Source of the DNA: Fibrobacterota bacterium
GTDB taxonomy: Bacteria > Fibrobacterota > Chitinivibrionia > Chitinivibrionales > FEN-1185
Direction: 5' to 3'
DNA: 64,000 nucleotides
Assembly (NCBI GenBank): GCA_003165595.1
Contig: PLWQ01000033.1
Coordinates: 27,499-91,498 of the forward strand
The translations under genes were made by a program, and so were the position numbers. The notes beneath the pieces are model-generated. The model saw nothing but the letters and a program-made list of their open reading frames with translations, was not told the origin of the DNA and ran no database searches. Of this stretch, positions 36,678 to 45,196 are shown piece after piece. Within the stretch, counting starts at the first letter, position 1. Every line of letters begins with the position of its first letter.

Positions 36678-37466
36678 TTAGACATGGTCCGCATACCTCC
36701 ACCATGCAACCGTGCCTAAAAACCCAAGCAAGATCGTTGCGCAGTATATTGTCCAGCTTGCCGGGCCGGGATGCGGCAGCGCAGATCCTGCCGCGCCTGA
36801 GACCAATGCCGGGAAAGCCCATGGAAAGTACTGCGCGGCGAGCGGCATGCCTACGCCTACGAGCTGGGTAAGGATAAGCGTCAGAATGACAAAGCCAACC
36901 GGCAGCAGGTATCCGCGGCCGACGCCCGCCACAAGAGCCACGGGAGCACACAGCAGAATGGTGAGAATTGCGCTTTTTGTAAATACTTCCAGGAATGGCC
37001 AGACCAGTCCGCCCGACCAGCCGGGAACATGCAGAGCCAGCCCGGTAATCATTCCGGCGGCAAGGAGCGTAGCGGCGAGCGCGATATTCCAGATGAAGCC
37101 TATCGCGAATTTCGCCGATACGATTGCGAAACGGGAAACCGGCAGCGCGAGCAGATCTTTTACAGTGCGGTCGGAGAATTCACGGCCAAATATCCAGCTC
37201 GTGACAATGCCGAAACCCATGACACCCAGCGCCAGAATACTCTGAACGAGAAACCCGAAGAAGGATGGCCAATCGCCTTTTCCTATCGCCGAGGTCTTGG
37301 CGCTCAGCGTTGCCGACCTGCCCGAGATTTCCGGATGCTGAGCGACGAACATCAGAAGGCCCATCACGATTCCGATAAAAGCGAAAACCGCAACGGTTCC
37401 TATGAGCATTTTTGACCGCCGCACCTTGAGGCTTTCAACCCACAGCGCCGAGCCAAATCCGTTCAT
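36678..37466 (-). CDS. ABC-2-type permease
   Basis: A 262-residue membrane protein with six predicted helices of the ABC2_membrane type. The opening MNGFGSALWVESLKVRRSKML, a cytoplasmic GREFSDRTVKDLLALPVSRFAIVSAK (the coupling-helix region of this family) and the C-terminal helices are typical. Its start overlaps the ATPase stop by 4 nt (ATGA), and GGAGG precedes ATG 37466. With the upstream ATPase it forms a two-gene exporter, as in bacteriocin-immunity or NosFY-type systems; substrate unknown. Confidence 0.87.
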   Translation of the reverse strand: MNGFGSALWVESLKVRRSKMLIGTVAVFAFIGIVMGLLMFVAQHPEISGRSATLSAKTSAIGKGDWPSFFGFLVQSILALGVMGFGIVTSWIFGREFSDRTVKDLLALPVSRFAIVSAKFAIGFIWNIALAATLLAAGMITGLALHVPGWSGGLVWPFLEVFTKSAILTILLCAPVALVAGVGRGYLLPVGFVILTLILTQLVGVGMPLAAQYFPWAFPALVSGAAGSALPHPGPASWTIYCATILLGFLGTVAWWRYADHV

Positions 37467-38401
37467 GCCGCTCCTCCCGCTGATCCAACCACGCGCAGAA
37501 AATACGATTCCAGGTCCTCTTCGTCCGCCTTCAGCATGAAGGGCACGATGCCGGCCTGAACAAGCATGGAGTTGATATTGTCCGGCTTGTCAATTGCCGC
37601 CGAATCAAGAATCTCCAGAAAGCCGTTTTCCGCCAAAGTGGCCCTGAATCCCTTTTGGGAGAGAAAATCGGATGCGGCGGAAGGATCGCGGACTCCCAGC
37701 AAAAGCCGACGCTTGCGCTCGCGGTCAAGCTCAGTTGCGTCCATTTCCCTCACAAGCCTGCCCCGATGAATGATTCCGATGCGCGTTGCAACCTTTGATA
37801 CTTCTCCCAGAATGTGGCTGGACACAAACACCGTAGCCCCGCGGTTTTGCGCCAGATCGGTCAGCAGCTCCCGGATTTCCACTATTCCGGCAGGGTCAAG
37901 CCCGTTTGCAGGTTCGTCGAGGATAAGAATGTCCGGATTATGGATGAGTGCCTTTGCCAGGCCGAGCCGCTGAGAATTGCCAAGCGAGAGGGTTCTTGCC
38001 TTTCTTGCCGAATACTGCGACAGGGCGAGGCGGTCCATCACCGAGTCCACCGCTTTGGGATCGGCAACCGCCCGCAGCCGCCTCATTGCCTCCAGGTTTT
38101 CCCTCACCGTGAGTTCCGGATACGAATACGGCACCTCAACCAGGTATCCTGTCGATTTCCAGATGTCAAGGCTGCCCGCAGACACTTTTTTGCCGTCGAT
38201 CCTTGCTTCACCCGAGCTTGGCCCGATCATTCCCAGGAGCATGCGGATGGTGGTCGTCTTTCCCGCCCCGTTGAGCCCCAAAAACCCGTAAATCTCGCCC
38301 TTGCGGACGCTGATGTTGATTGTGTCAACAGCCGTGAAGCGTCCGAATTTCTTGGTGAGGTCGTGTGTCTCGATGACGTTTGGCATAGTGACCCGATTCA
38401 T
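37463..38401 (-). CDS. ABC transporter ATP-binding protein (ABC-2 partner)
   Basis: A 312-residue ATPase. Walker A is GLNGAGKTTT, the signature is LSLGNSQRLGLAKALI (LSxG variant), Walker B is ILILDEPANGLDP, followed by VFVSSHILGEV with the switch His. A C-terminal extension of about 90 residues matches the DrrA/CcmA/NatA-type subfamily. ATG 38401 follows GGGGA; ATG 38386 is an alternative, and the open frame continues to 38566 without family likeness. It pairs with the permease that follows. Confidence 0.9.
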   Translation of the reverse strand: MNRVTMPNVIETHDLTKKFGRFTAVDTINISVRKGEIYGFLGLNGAGKTTTIRMLLGMIGPSSGEARIDGKKVSAGSLDIWKSTGYLVEVPYSYPELTVRENLEAMRRLRAVADPKAVDSVMDRLALSQYSARKARTLSLGNSQRLGLAKALIHNPDILILDEPANGLDPAGIVEIRELLTDLAQNRGATVFVSSHILGEVSKVATRIGIIHRGRLVREMDATELDRERKRRLLLGVRDPSAASDFLSQKGFRATLAENGFLEILDSAAIDKPDNINSMLVQAGIVPFMLKADEEDLESYFLRVVGSAGGAA

Positions 38402-38647
38402 TCTGTTCCCCGCCGCGAAGCGGCGCACCGCAATGGATGCGTTGCGAAGGCGTGACGCGCCCAATAAGAAGGGCGCAATTTGGCACGGACGCCTCGCGAG
38501 CGTCAAGCGAGCGACCTTGGCGCGCCCCTTTGCTGGAAGGGGTGTGGGTGCCATGTAGGGGCGCAAAATTTTGCGCCCCTACATGGCACCCCAGGGGAAA
38601 CCGGCTACGGTTTCCCCACCAGCCATTCACTACTATTGTCTATTAAG
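38402..38647. repeat. Family-C repeat with long palindromes
   Basis: The 246 nt between the FtsX permease and the next ATPase are almost entirely structured. The region includes the family-C pattern (GCGTTGCG, GCTGGAAGGGGTGTG and a terminal hairpin GGGGAAACCG/CGGTTTCCCC at 38594-38617, then CACCAG). A perfect 46-nt palindrome is at 38546-38591, centred on AAAATTTT. The same terminal block recurs near 61640-61665. Confidence 0.7.
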
Positions 38648-39886
38648 CTAGACACTCTTTATCGCATCCACCACGTTCATCCCCGCCGCCTGACGCGCGG
38701 GCGCCACCGACACGAGCGCGGCAAGCACCGTGCCCAGAACAACCGAATAGATGATGTTTGCAGCGCCTATCGTCGGGTATAGCACATTGTCAAGCGGGAT
38801 GCTTATCCTGCTCATGTACGCCGTGAGATCGAGCCCGTAAGCGTGGAAGATTGCCACGGACGCGCCGCCCAGCGCAACGCCTGCCAGGCTTCCCACAAAC
38901 CCGAGCGCCATGCCTTCCACCAGGAACATGATTAGCACCTGGCTTCTCCGAAAGCCCATGGATTTGAGAATGCCGATCTCCTTGCGACGTTCCAGCACCG
39001 CCATCATCATGATGTTGCTGATGATGAACGCCCCCAGCAGCGCGATAACCACATAGATCCACTCGTAGATGCGCGTGACGAGCACCACGGTGGTGTAGGT
39101 ATCGCCGATGTGCGTCCAGGATGTCACGCAAATTGACGTATCGGATATGCCTGCCCGTATGCGGTTTGCCACCATGTCGGCATTGCGGTAGTTCTTGAGC
39201 ATGATGATGATTTGCTGGACCGCGTCTCCGGTGCGCAGAAGGTCTTGCGCGTCGCTCAGGCCTATCTGGAGCATCCTGTCGTCGAACACGTTCATGCCTG
39301 TGGAAAAAAGCCCTACGATCACGAATTTCTTCAGGTGCAAGGCATAATCGCTTCCCGAGGTCATCATGCGAACCGTGTCGCCCACACGGTACCGCAGGTT
39401 CTTTGCCAGAGCGCTGCCCAGGATGAGGTCGCGTGGTCCGGAAAGATACCGTCCGCCCGGAAGGATCGACTTCTGCAGAAGAAGAAGGTTCTTTTCCTTT
39501 TCCGGATCACCGGCAAGCGCAAGCGCCGACTTGTTGAGACCGTTGTTGGAAAGGAGCACGCCGAAGGTTATCCGGGGGGAAACGAGTTCGATTTCGCGGG
39601 CAACGGCAGGGTCGCGTTCGATGGCGCGAATAATGGAATCGGGCCTGGGAACCGTGTAGGTAACGGGAAGAAATCTGCTGCGTTCCTCGAACTTTTTTGC
39701 CGCTATGCGGATATGACCAGCGTCGTTCTTGGTGGCGTTCTTGACAAACGATTGCACGAAGCCGCTCACGAACCCCTGCGCAAACACGATAACCGAGAGC
39801 GAAATGGCCACCGACACAAACGCAAGGATCGACCGGCGCCTGTTTCTGCCCACGTTCCTCATTGCTAGACGGATGAGAGAGAACAT
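38648..39886 (-). CDS. FtsX/MacB-type ABC permease
   Basis: A 412-residue permease. The first helix (about 22-42) opens with SLIRLAMRNVGRNRRRSILAF, a large periplasmic MacB-like domain follows (about 45-265), and then three helices include the FtsX motif ERRKEIGILKSMGFRRSQVLIMFLVEGMALG. This is the mechanotransmission-type permease seen in LolCE and MacB. It sits in series with a second FtsX permease and one ATPase, so the two likely form a heterodimeric LolCDE-like exporter. Confidence 0.92.
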   Translation of the reverse strand: MFSLIRLAMRNVGRNRRRSILAFVSVAISLSVIVFAQGFVSGFVQSFVKNATKNDAGHIRIAAKKFEERSRFLPVTYTVPRPDSIIRAIERDPAVAREIELVSPRITFGVLLSNNGLNKSALALAGDPEKEKNLLLLQKSILPGGRYLSGPRDLILGSALAKNLRYRVGDTVRMMTSGSDYALHLKKFVIVGLFSTGMNVFDDRMLQIGLSDAQDLLRTGDAVQQIIIMLKNYRNADMVANRIRAGISDTSICVTSWTHIGDTYTTVVLVTRIYEWIYVVIALLGAFIISNIMMMAVLERRKEIGILKSMGFRRSQVLIMFLVEGMALGFVGSLAGVALGGASVAIFHAYGLDLTAYMSRISIPLDNVLYPTIGAANIIYSVVLGTVLAALVSVAPARQAAGMNVVDAIKSV

Positions 39887-40005
39887 CTGTTACCTCGTCG
39901 GATGATTACATTCCAGATTCCAGATTGCAAATTCCAGATTGAAAAACCGCTGGACATTCTGAATTCTTGTTTTAGACTGTCAACTTTCAACTCTGGTGAC
40001 ATTGA

Positions 40006-41262
40006 TCAATTGAAACGTAGCGCCTCGGTCACCGGTATTTTCGACGCCCTGCGCGCCGGAAGTATCCCGGCAACGGTCGCAACCGCGATGCCGAGCACAA
40101 AGACCACCACAGTGGCCGCCACGTTCCATTCCCCGTACACATTACCGGCAATGCCGTAGGAGGCGGTGGCGATGCTGCCCGCGACCTTCTCCATAGGAAT
40201 GCCCTTTGTCACAAGCAGCAGATTGAGGAGCGAACCAAGAACGCAGCCGAGCACGCTTCCCAGCAGGCCGGTAATCACTCCTTCCAGAACGAACATTGCC
40301 GAAATTTCCTGCGGCTTCATGCCGTGCGCGCGCAGCACGCCGATTTCCCGGATGCGTTCATACACGCTCATGAACACGGTATTGAAGATACCCACAACGG
40401 CGATCACGAGAATGATTCCCATTATGATAAACCCGCTCATGCGCTTTGCGTGTGTGAGTTCCATCACGCCGGCGCCAAGGTCCAAGAACGAGTTGACGCG
40501 CAGGGAAGGAAAATCGGCCTGAAGATGTTTTTGGATATCTCGCGTCTCGGCCGAAAAAGCCGGAAGGCTTCCGGTCCTCGCAACCGCGACATCAAGCTCG
40601 GTGGTTGAGTTTTCCAGATCAAGAAAATCGTTCGCGGCGGCAAATGTCATGAACACGCCGCTGTGGTTGATGCCCGGATCGGCCGTGGAAAGCACGCCCA
40701 CGATTTTGAACACATCGGCGTTGCGGCTGTCGTATTTGGTAAGAGCGTACAGCGTGATATTGTCGCCCACGCCCACACCCAGGTCCTGCGCAAGCTGCCG
40801 CCCGATGATGATTTCCCGTGAATTGTCCGCACCGAAATACGAGCCCGTGAGGTACGGTTTAAGGCCGAACACCAGCGTGTCTGCTGCCGGATCTACAACC
40901 GTGCCCACCACCGGAACGGTTTCGTCGTAGTTGGACAATTGCCCAAGAAACTGGGTGCGCCGCGTAACATGGGAAACGCGTTTGTTCTGTGCCAGCGCCG
41001 CGGCCAGGGGAGCAAGCGAACTGTCGAGCGTCAGGTTGAGCGGGAATGACTCTTTGTCTTTGTCGTAGTCCGCGGTCTGGATCTTGAGCGCGCCGGACGA
41101 AAGGTTGATCAGGTTGTCGATGCTCATGCGGTCGACGCCGGTGAGCATGGAATCCATGCAGATGAACACGATGAGCCCGGCTGCGATGGTGAGCGCCGAG
41201 AGAACCGTGCGCCGCTTATGGCGGCCGATGTTGCGAAATGCTATCTTGATGATCATCCCCAT
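40006..41262 (-). CDS. FtsX/MacB-type ABC permease
   Basis: A 418-residue permease related to the next gene in layout: IKIAFRNIGRHKRRTVLSALTI at the N terminus, a periplasmic domain, and SVYERIREIGVLRAHGMKPQEISAMFVLEGVITGLLG in the FtsX core. Its ATG overlaps the ATPase stop as TAATG (41262), so it is coupled to the LolD-like ATPase. A 119-nt gap with AT-rich direct repeats separates it from the second permease. Confidence 0.92.
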   Translation of the reverse strand: MGMIIKIAFRNIGRHKRRTVLSALTIAAGLIVFICMDSMLTGVDRMSIDNLINLSSGALKIQTADYDKDKESFPLNLTLDSSLAPLAAALAQNKRVSHVTRRTQFLGQLSNYDETVPVVGTVVDPAADTLVFGLKPYLTGSYFGADNSREIIIGRQLAQDLGVGVGDNITLYALTKYDSRNADVFKIVGVLSTADPGINHSGVFMTFAAANDFLDLENSTTELDVAVARTGSLPAFSAETRDIQKHLQADFPSLRVNSFLDLGAGVMELTHAKRMSGFIIMGIILVIAVVGIFNTVFMSVYERIREIGVLRAHGMKPQEISAMFVLEGVITGLLGSVLGCVLGSLLNLLLVTKGIPMEKVAGSIATASYGIAGNVYGEWNVAATVVVFVLGIAVATVAGILPARRASKIPVTEALRFN

Positions 41263-41951
41263 TACTGCCTCCGTTCGTCTTTCTCGATTGCTCCGTCCCT
41301 CAGCGTGATGATGCGTTTGGCGTGGCGCTCCATGCGCAGGTCGTGCGTGGAAAAAACAAATGTGGTCGCACGCTCCGTGTTCATCCGTTGCATAATGGAG
41401 ATCACGTCTTCGGCTGTCGTAGAGTCGAGATTGGCGGTGGGCTCATCGGCAAGCACCACGAGCGGATCCTTTACAAGCGCTCGTGCGATGGCCACGCGCT
41501 GCTCCTGTCCGCCGGAAAGTTCTTTGGGAAGGCGGTCGGCCATGCCGCCCAGTCCCACGCTCTCGATGACGGCCAAAGCTTTTTGCGCCATTTCCGCTTT
41601 CGAGTATTTGCGCTCGATCACAAGCGGCAGTTCTACGTTTTCCCGCACAGTGAGCACCGGAATTAGGTTATAGGATTGGAATATGAACGCGATGTTATCG
41701 CGGCGGTAGTCCGAAAGCTGCTGTTCGGAAAGTCCGCCGAGCTCGCGGCCGTTGTACAGCACGCTTCCGCTCGTTGGCGTGTCGAGGCATCCCACGATAT
41801 TGAGCAACGTGCTCTTTCCCGAGCCCGACGGGCCCACGATCGAAAGAAACTCGCCCTTTTCGATGGCAAGGTTCACGCCGGAAAGGGCCGTGACGCTTTT
41901 GTCACCCTTGCGGTATTCCTTCTTTACGTTCCTGATGTCGAGGAGAGGCAT
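41262..41951 (-). CDS. LolD/MacB-type ABC ATPase
   Basis: A 229-residue ATPase. Walker A is GPSGSGKSTLLN, Q-loop FQSYNLIPVLTV, signature LSGGQEQRVAIARAL, Walker B LVVLADEPTANLDS and the switch His in FVFSTHDLRM. The sequence order and 229-residue length are those of LolD/FtsE/MacB-type ATPases working with FtsX permeases. AAGGAG lies 11 nt before ATG 41951. It is the first gene of the exporter proper, 90 nt after the winged-helix regulator. Confidence 0.94.
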   Translation of the reverse strand: MPLLDIRNVKKEYRKGDKSVTALSGVNLAIEKGEFLSIVGPSGSGKSTLLNIVGCLDTPTSGSVLYNGRELGGLSEQQLSDYRRDNIAFIFQSYNLIPVLTVRENVELPLVIERKYSKAEMAQKALAVIESVGLGGMADRLPKELSGGQEQRVAIARALVKDPLVVLADEPTANLDSTTAEDVISIMQRMNTERATTFVFSTHDLRMERHAKRIITLRDGAIEKDERRQ

Positions 41952-42041
41952 GATAACAATGCTCCTTTCGATCCAGTTTAAAGTTCAAAGTTGAAAGTAG
42001 AAAGTTTCTACCGATTTGTTCTTCTTCCTGACTTTTGACTT
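41952..42041. repeat. AT-rich AAAGTTGAAAG repeats between regulator and ABC genes
   Basis: This 90-nt gap contains TTTAAAGTTCAAAGTTGAAAG on one side and CTTTCAACTTTTAACTTTCAA on the other (running into 42065), an imperfect inverted and direct repeat. Similar AAAGTTGAAAGT words occur near 39970 and 43155. It could form a hairpin in the transcript. Confidence 0.45.
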
Positions 42042-42362
42042 TCAACTTTTAACTTTCAACTTTTTAATGAGCCCGTCCATTTGTTCCACGTATCGTTTGA
42101 GCGCCGTGCTGCCTTTTGCCGTGAGAGACGCCTGCGTGAGCGGCTTGTTGTCCCGGAACTCCTTGGTGATCCGTATGTATCCCGCTTCCTCGAGCGTCTT
42201 GAGTTGCACGGACAAATTCCCTGATGTAAACTCAAGCTTCTCCCGTATTTCGCCGAACGGAACGGCGCTCTTGTCGTGGCTGGCAAGGTAGGTGAGGATA
42301 AGCAGCCGCGCGCGTTCGTGAACGATCTTGTCGCTTACGAGTAAACTGATGTCAGGTTCCAC
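42042..42362 (-). CDS. Winged-helix transcriptional regulator
   Basis: A 106-residue single-domain winged-helix protein, of the type listed as HTH_34 (MarR/ArsR-like). Helix-turn-helix: PFGEIREKLEFTSGNLSVQLKTLEEAGYIRITKEF, with recognition helix GNLSVQLKTLEEAG; the wing follows and a C-terminal helix dimerises. It has a GTG start. It lies 4 nt after the membrane protein and directly upstream of the ABC exporter genes on the same strand, so it probably autoregulates this locus. No ligand-binding domain is seen. Confidence 0.87.
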   Translation of the reverse strand: MEPDISLLVSDKIVHERARLLILTYLASHDKSAVPFGEIREKLEFTSGNLSVQLKTLEEAGYIRITKEFRDNKPLTQASLTAKGSTALKRYVEQMDGLIKKLKVKS

Positions 42363-42366
42363 GTAC

Positions 42367-43041
42367 CTATGCCTCCGTCCGCTTCTTCGGCGGCAGATAC
42401 CAGATGATGGTCAGAAGCAGCAATCCGCATCCAAGGGTGCTGGCCAGGCTCAGGAACGCGGAAACAGGGTTGAAAACAATAATGACGCAGCCGGATATGA
42501 TAAACCAATATGCCATGGCGAGAAACTCGTCCATCCTGAGCCATGAGTGAAAGGTGTTGTACAGGAGGCCGGCTCCTATGGACAAAATGGGAATGATCAG
42601 ATGTGAATTTCCGTGAAACCCCGCATAAACACAGGCGAACAGCATCACCAGTCCCGTGGGAATGAAATGGTGATACATGCGGGCGGAATAATACTCCTTG
42701 ATAAGCCGGAGCCAGGTCATGCCGGGTTCAAAGGAGCGAGCGGATTTGAGGACGCCGGTATTCTTGATGACGCCGAGAAGGATGAAATCAAGAGCGATGG
42801 CGCAGATGCCGATCACCTTGTAAGTCGTTGGAATCGCCGCAAACCTCCCGAAATGCCTGATGAGCATCTGAAAAACGCCGCAGAACAGGAATATCGAGAC
42901 CGCCGACAGCAGGATGGTAAGCCGGAGTGACGTCCGGAAGTCGATACGGTTGAGAATTGAGGCGTTCTTCTCAATGGCCTTTTTCACAAAGGAAATGTCC
43001 TCTGTGAGCTGGCTTATTTGTTCGCGGGAAAGGTCCTCCAT
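42367..43041 (-). CDS. Polytopic membrane protein, unknown
   Basis: A 224-residue protein. An amphipathic N-terminal segment (about 1-35, with SREQISQLTEDISFVKKAIEKN) is followed by five or six hydrophobic helices (about 40-63, 73-93, 124-143, 147-163, 170-190, 193-215). I recognise no named family. AGGAGG precedes ATG 43041. It is cotranscribed with the winged-helix regulator; pairs of a small membrane protein and a PadR/HTH_34-like regulator occur upstream of ABC exporters and may form a sensing unit. Confidence 0.7.
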   Translation of the reverse strand: MEDLSREQISQLTEDISFVKKAIEKNASILNRIDFRTSLRLTILLSAVSIFLFCGVFQMLIRHFGRFAAIPTTYKVIGICAIALDFILLGVIKNTGVLKSARSFEPGMTWLRLIKEYYSARMYHHFIPTGLVMLFACVYAGFHGNSHLIIPILSIGAGLLYNTFHSWLRMDEFLAMAYWFIISGCVIIVFNPVSAFLSLASTLGCGLLLLTIIWYLPPKKRTEA

Positions 43042-43414
43042 AAGGCCTCCTTTAGAATCGCAAAGTAGTTTATACTGTAAACTTATTTATAAATATAGCA
43101 CAAAAGGGAGGCGGTGTCAAGGGATTTGATTCCACAGCAACTCTGGGGACTTGGAAAGTAGTTGAAAGTTCAAAGTTGATAGCGGGAGAATATTGACATT
43201 TCGTAATCTGATCTCAAGAATTGTGGCAACAACCTTCTACCCAGCGCCAGGTTGGACCGCCAGGCGCGCAAGAGCGCGGGGCCGGCCGACCCGGCCGATA
43301 GGCATAGGGCGGCCCGGCACCGAGGCCTGTGGCCGAGCCTAAAGGGAGAACCGCCGCTGCAAAGCAGCGGGGCGCCCTTATTTTTTTCAAGACCCGATCA
43401 AAAATAATTGGACC
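43042..43414. repeat. Intergenic region with family-A GC-rich repeat
   Basis: A 373-nt gap. The family-A copy spans about 43244-43377: GCGCCAGGTTGGA, GGCCGGCCGACCCGGCCG, the core GGCACCGAGGCC, GGCCGAGCC, the hairpin CCGCTGC/GCAGCGG (43354-43370), the end GGGGCGCCC and a T-run. It is very similar to 55581-55713. Upstream (43150-43185) is an AAAGTTGAAAGT-like AT-rich word. No gene is seen. Confidence 0.75.
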
Positions 43415-44554
43415 CTATTCCTCCAACATGTCCTCGTCTTCAACTGGCATAAACCACTTTTGCGCGATAAATGTCGGAATCACCGCGCTGGCCACCACGA
43501 CGCCGACGAGAAGGGAATATTGTGATTGATTGATGATGCCAGCCTGCAGGCCGAAGAGGCTGGAAATAGTGCCGAAGGTGAGACCGGTGCTCATCAGGAG
43601 CGTGGTATACATGCTTCCCTTTGGAATGTATTTCTTTGCCAGAAAGTAAACTCCGAGGAATTTTGACGCTATCTTGAGGCCGAAGAAGAGGAGAAAGAGC
43701 CCGATTCCTGCGCCGATCATCGGATATGATATTCTCATGCCGCCCACGATAAAAAAGATCGGGGTTATGAGCGCGTAGGCCACGGTGCGGGTGCGCTTCA
43801 TCACAAGGTGATGTTCCGCTTCTTTGGCAAAGTACCCCGACATGCAGAGGCCAAGGACAAAGGCGGGCAACACGGCGTGGCCGTTGCCGAGCTTTGCAAA
43901 GAAGATTAAGATAAGCAGAAGGACGAAAATGTACTTTATCTCAGATTCCACCACCTTGTTCTTGAACATGACATGATCAAAGAGGTAGTGGGAGAACTTG
44001 GAGGCCACAACAATGACTGCCGCGGATACCGCGTAGAACAGAAGCGTGAACCATGAGAGTTTCACAAAGATCACGCTCAGCGCAAGCGCGGTTCCCATGT
44101 CGGTGATGAAGGTGGATGCCATGAGCAATTTACCGATGCGTGTGTCCGACATGCCGCTCTCCACAAGCACCGAATAGACCACGGCAAGCGATGTTGTTGA
44201 AAGCGCGATGCCCGCCACGAGCGACGGACGCAGGTCCCAGTGAAGGCCGAAGCGGCACACGAGCATCACAACGGCAAACGGCACTGCAAAAGAAAATGCG
44301 CCGATGAGAAAACTTCCCTTGAAGTTTTCCCGCATCATCTTGGTGTCGATTTCCGTGCCGGCAAGGAAGGTAAGAATTATCCCGCCGAAGGTTGCAAGGT
44401 ACTGCATCCATTCCTGCGTGTGAAGCCCAAGGTTGCCGGCAATCGACCCAAGGGCGATTTCGATGATGGCAACGGAAAGGCCGAGTCGCAGCGAAATGAG
44501 GCTGGCGACAAAAACAATAATGCCGACAATCAACGGGGTGGCGTCGGACAGCAT
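43415..44554 (-). CDS. Cation/proton antiporter (CPA2/KefB-like)
   Basis: A 379-residue membrane protein with about 11-13 helices. The CPA2 signature is seen in TFLAGTEIDTKMMREN after the third helix, and in the paired helices GIALSTTSLAVVYSVLVESG and KLLMASTFITDMGTALAL, where an Asp sits in the ion-binding region. No TrkA-N or other regulatory domain follows, so it is the short, transporter-only form. ATG 44554 follows AAGGAG. It would exchange Na+ or K+ for protons across the inner membrane; specificity is uncertain. Confidence 0.87.
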   Translation of the reverse strand: MLSDATPLIVGIIVFVASLISLRLGLSVAIIEIALGSIAGNLGLHTQEWMQYLATFGGIILTFLAGTEIDTKMMRENFKGSFLIGAFSFAVPFAVVMLVCRFGLHWDLRPSLVAGIALSTTSLAVVYSVLVESGMSDTRIGKLLMASTFITDMGTALALSVIFVKLSWFTLLFYAVSAAVIVVASKFSHYLFDHVMFKNKVVESEIKYIFVLLLILIFFAKLGNGHAVLPAFVLGLCMSGYFAKEAEHHLVMKRTRTVAYALITPIFFIVGGMRISYPMIGAGIGLFLLFFGLKIASKFLGVYFLAKKYIPKGSMYTTLLMSTGLTFGTISSLFGLQAGIINQSQYSLLVGVVVASAVIPTFIAQKWFMPVEDEDMLEE

Positions 44555-44744
44555 CAAATGCTCCTTGCAAAGGGGATCGTGGGTGCAAAAAGACGGGAAT
44601 CTGCGTCGAAGTAGGAGTCATCAGCCAGTTGTAAGGCGGTTTGCGGTGAACTCCATCACCGTAATTGGACCGGACAGGGACCGTATCGACCCGGGAATTC
44701 GTATTCTAACATGGATGAGGGACGCGCAACGCAAGAAATTTCCG

Positions 44745-44969
44745 TCACGAGCACCGGCTTCCCTTTTCCTGCTCCCAATGCTTGCGGAACGCGAGCGCAT
44801 GCTGCTCGATCCATTCCTTGCAGATTTCGTTCATCGACCGGTCGTTGAGCGGGTCGTGACCCAGACGTTCACCCAGGTACCATTTGTATTTTTCGATCTC
44901 AACGATTTCGGCCTTGATCGTTTCCTCCATCTCCTTGCCGGAGACGGCGGCCCCGTTTTTTTGTTCCAT
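44745..44969 (-). CDS. Small conserved-type protein, unknown
   Basis: A 74-residue, highly charged protein. The motif KYKWYLGERLGHDPLNDRSMNEICKEWIEQHALAFRKHW resembles small proteins of the 'HKW-SE..GHD' type that occur widely in bacteria with no known function. Coding is supported by this motif and an AGGAG just before the ATG, though the spacing is short. It stands alone between the antiporter and the kinase, on the same strand as both. Confidence 0.6.
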   Translation of the reverse strand: MEQKNGAAVSGKEMEETIKAEIVEIEKYKWYLGERLGHDPLNDRSMNEICKEWIEQHALAFRKHWEQEKGSRCS

Positions 44970-45196
44970 GCTCCTGCTTCACCGATTAAATGATGCCCCC
45001 ACCCCGCGGTAATTTTTCCCGGCAATCAACGCGGTTTCATCCACGACTGAAAACAAAATAATTCAAAAACCTGACATGAATACAAGAAAGTAACCCCATC
45101 GCACGCCCGACGTGTCACCGTACGACATCCCAGCGGCCGACCCGCTGCCGCAAAGACGTCCTGAGCCGGCGGGACATCTTCAGGAAAAATCGTCCG

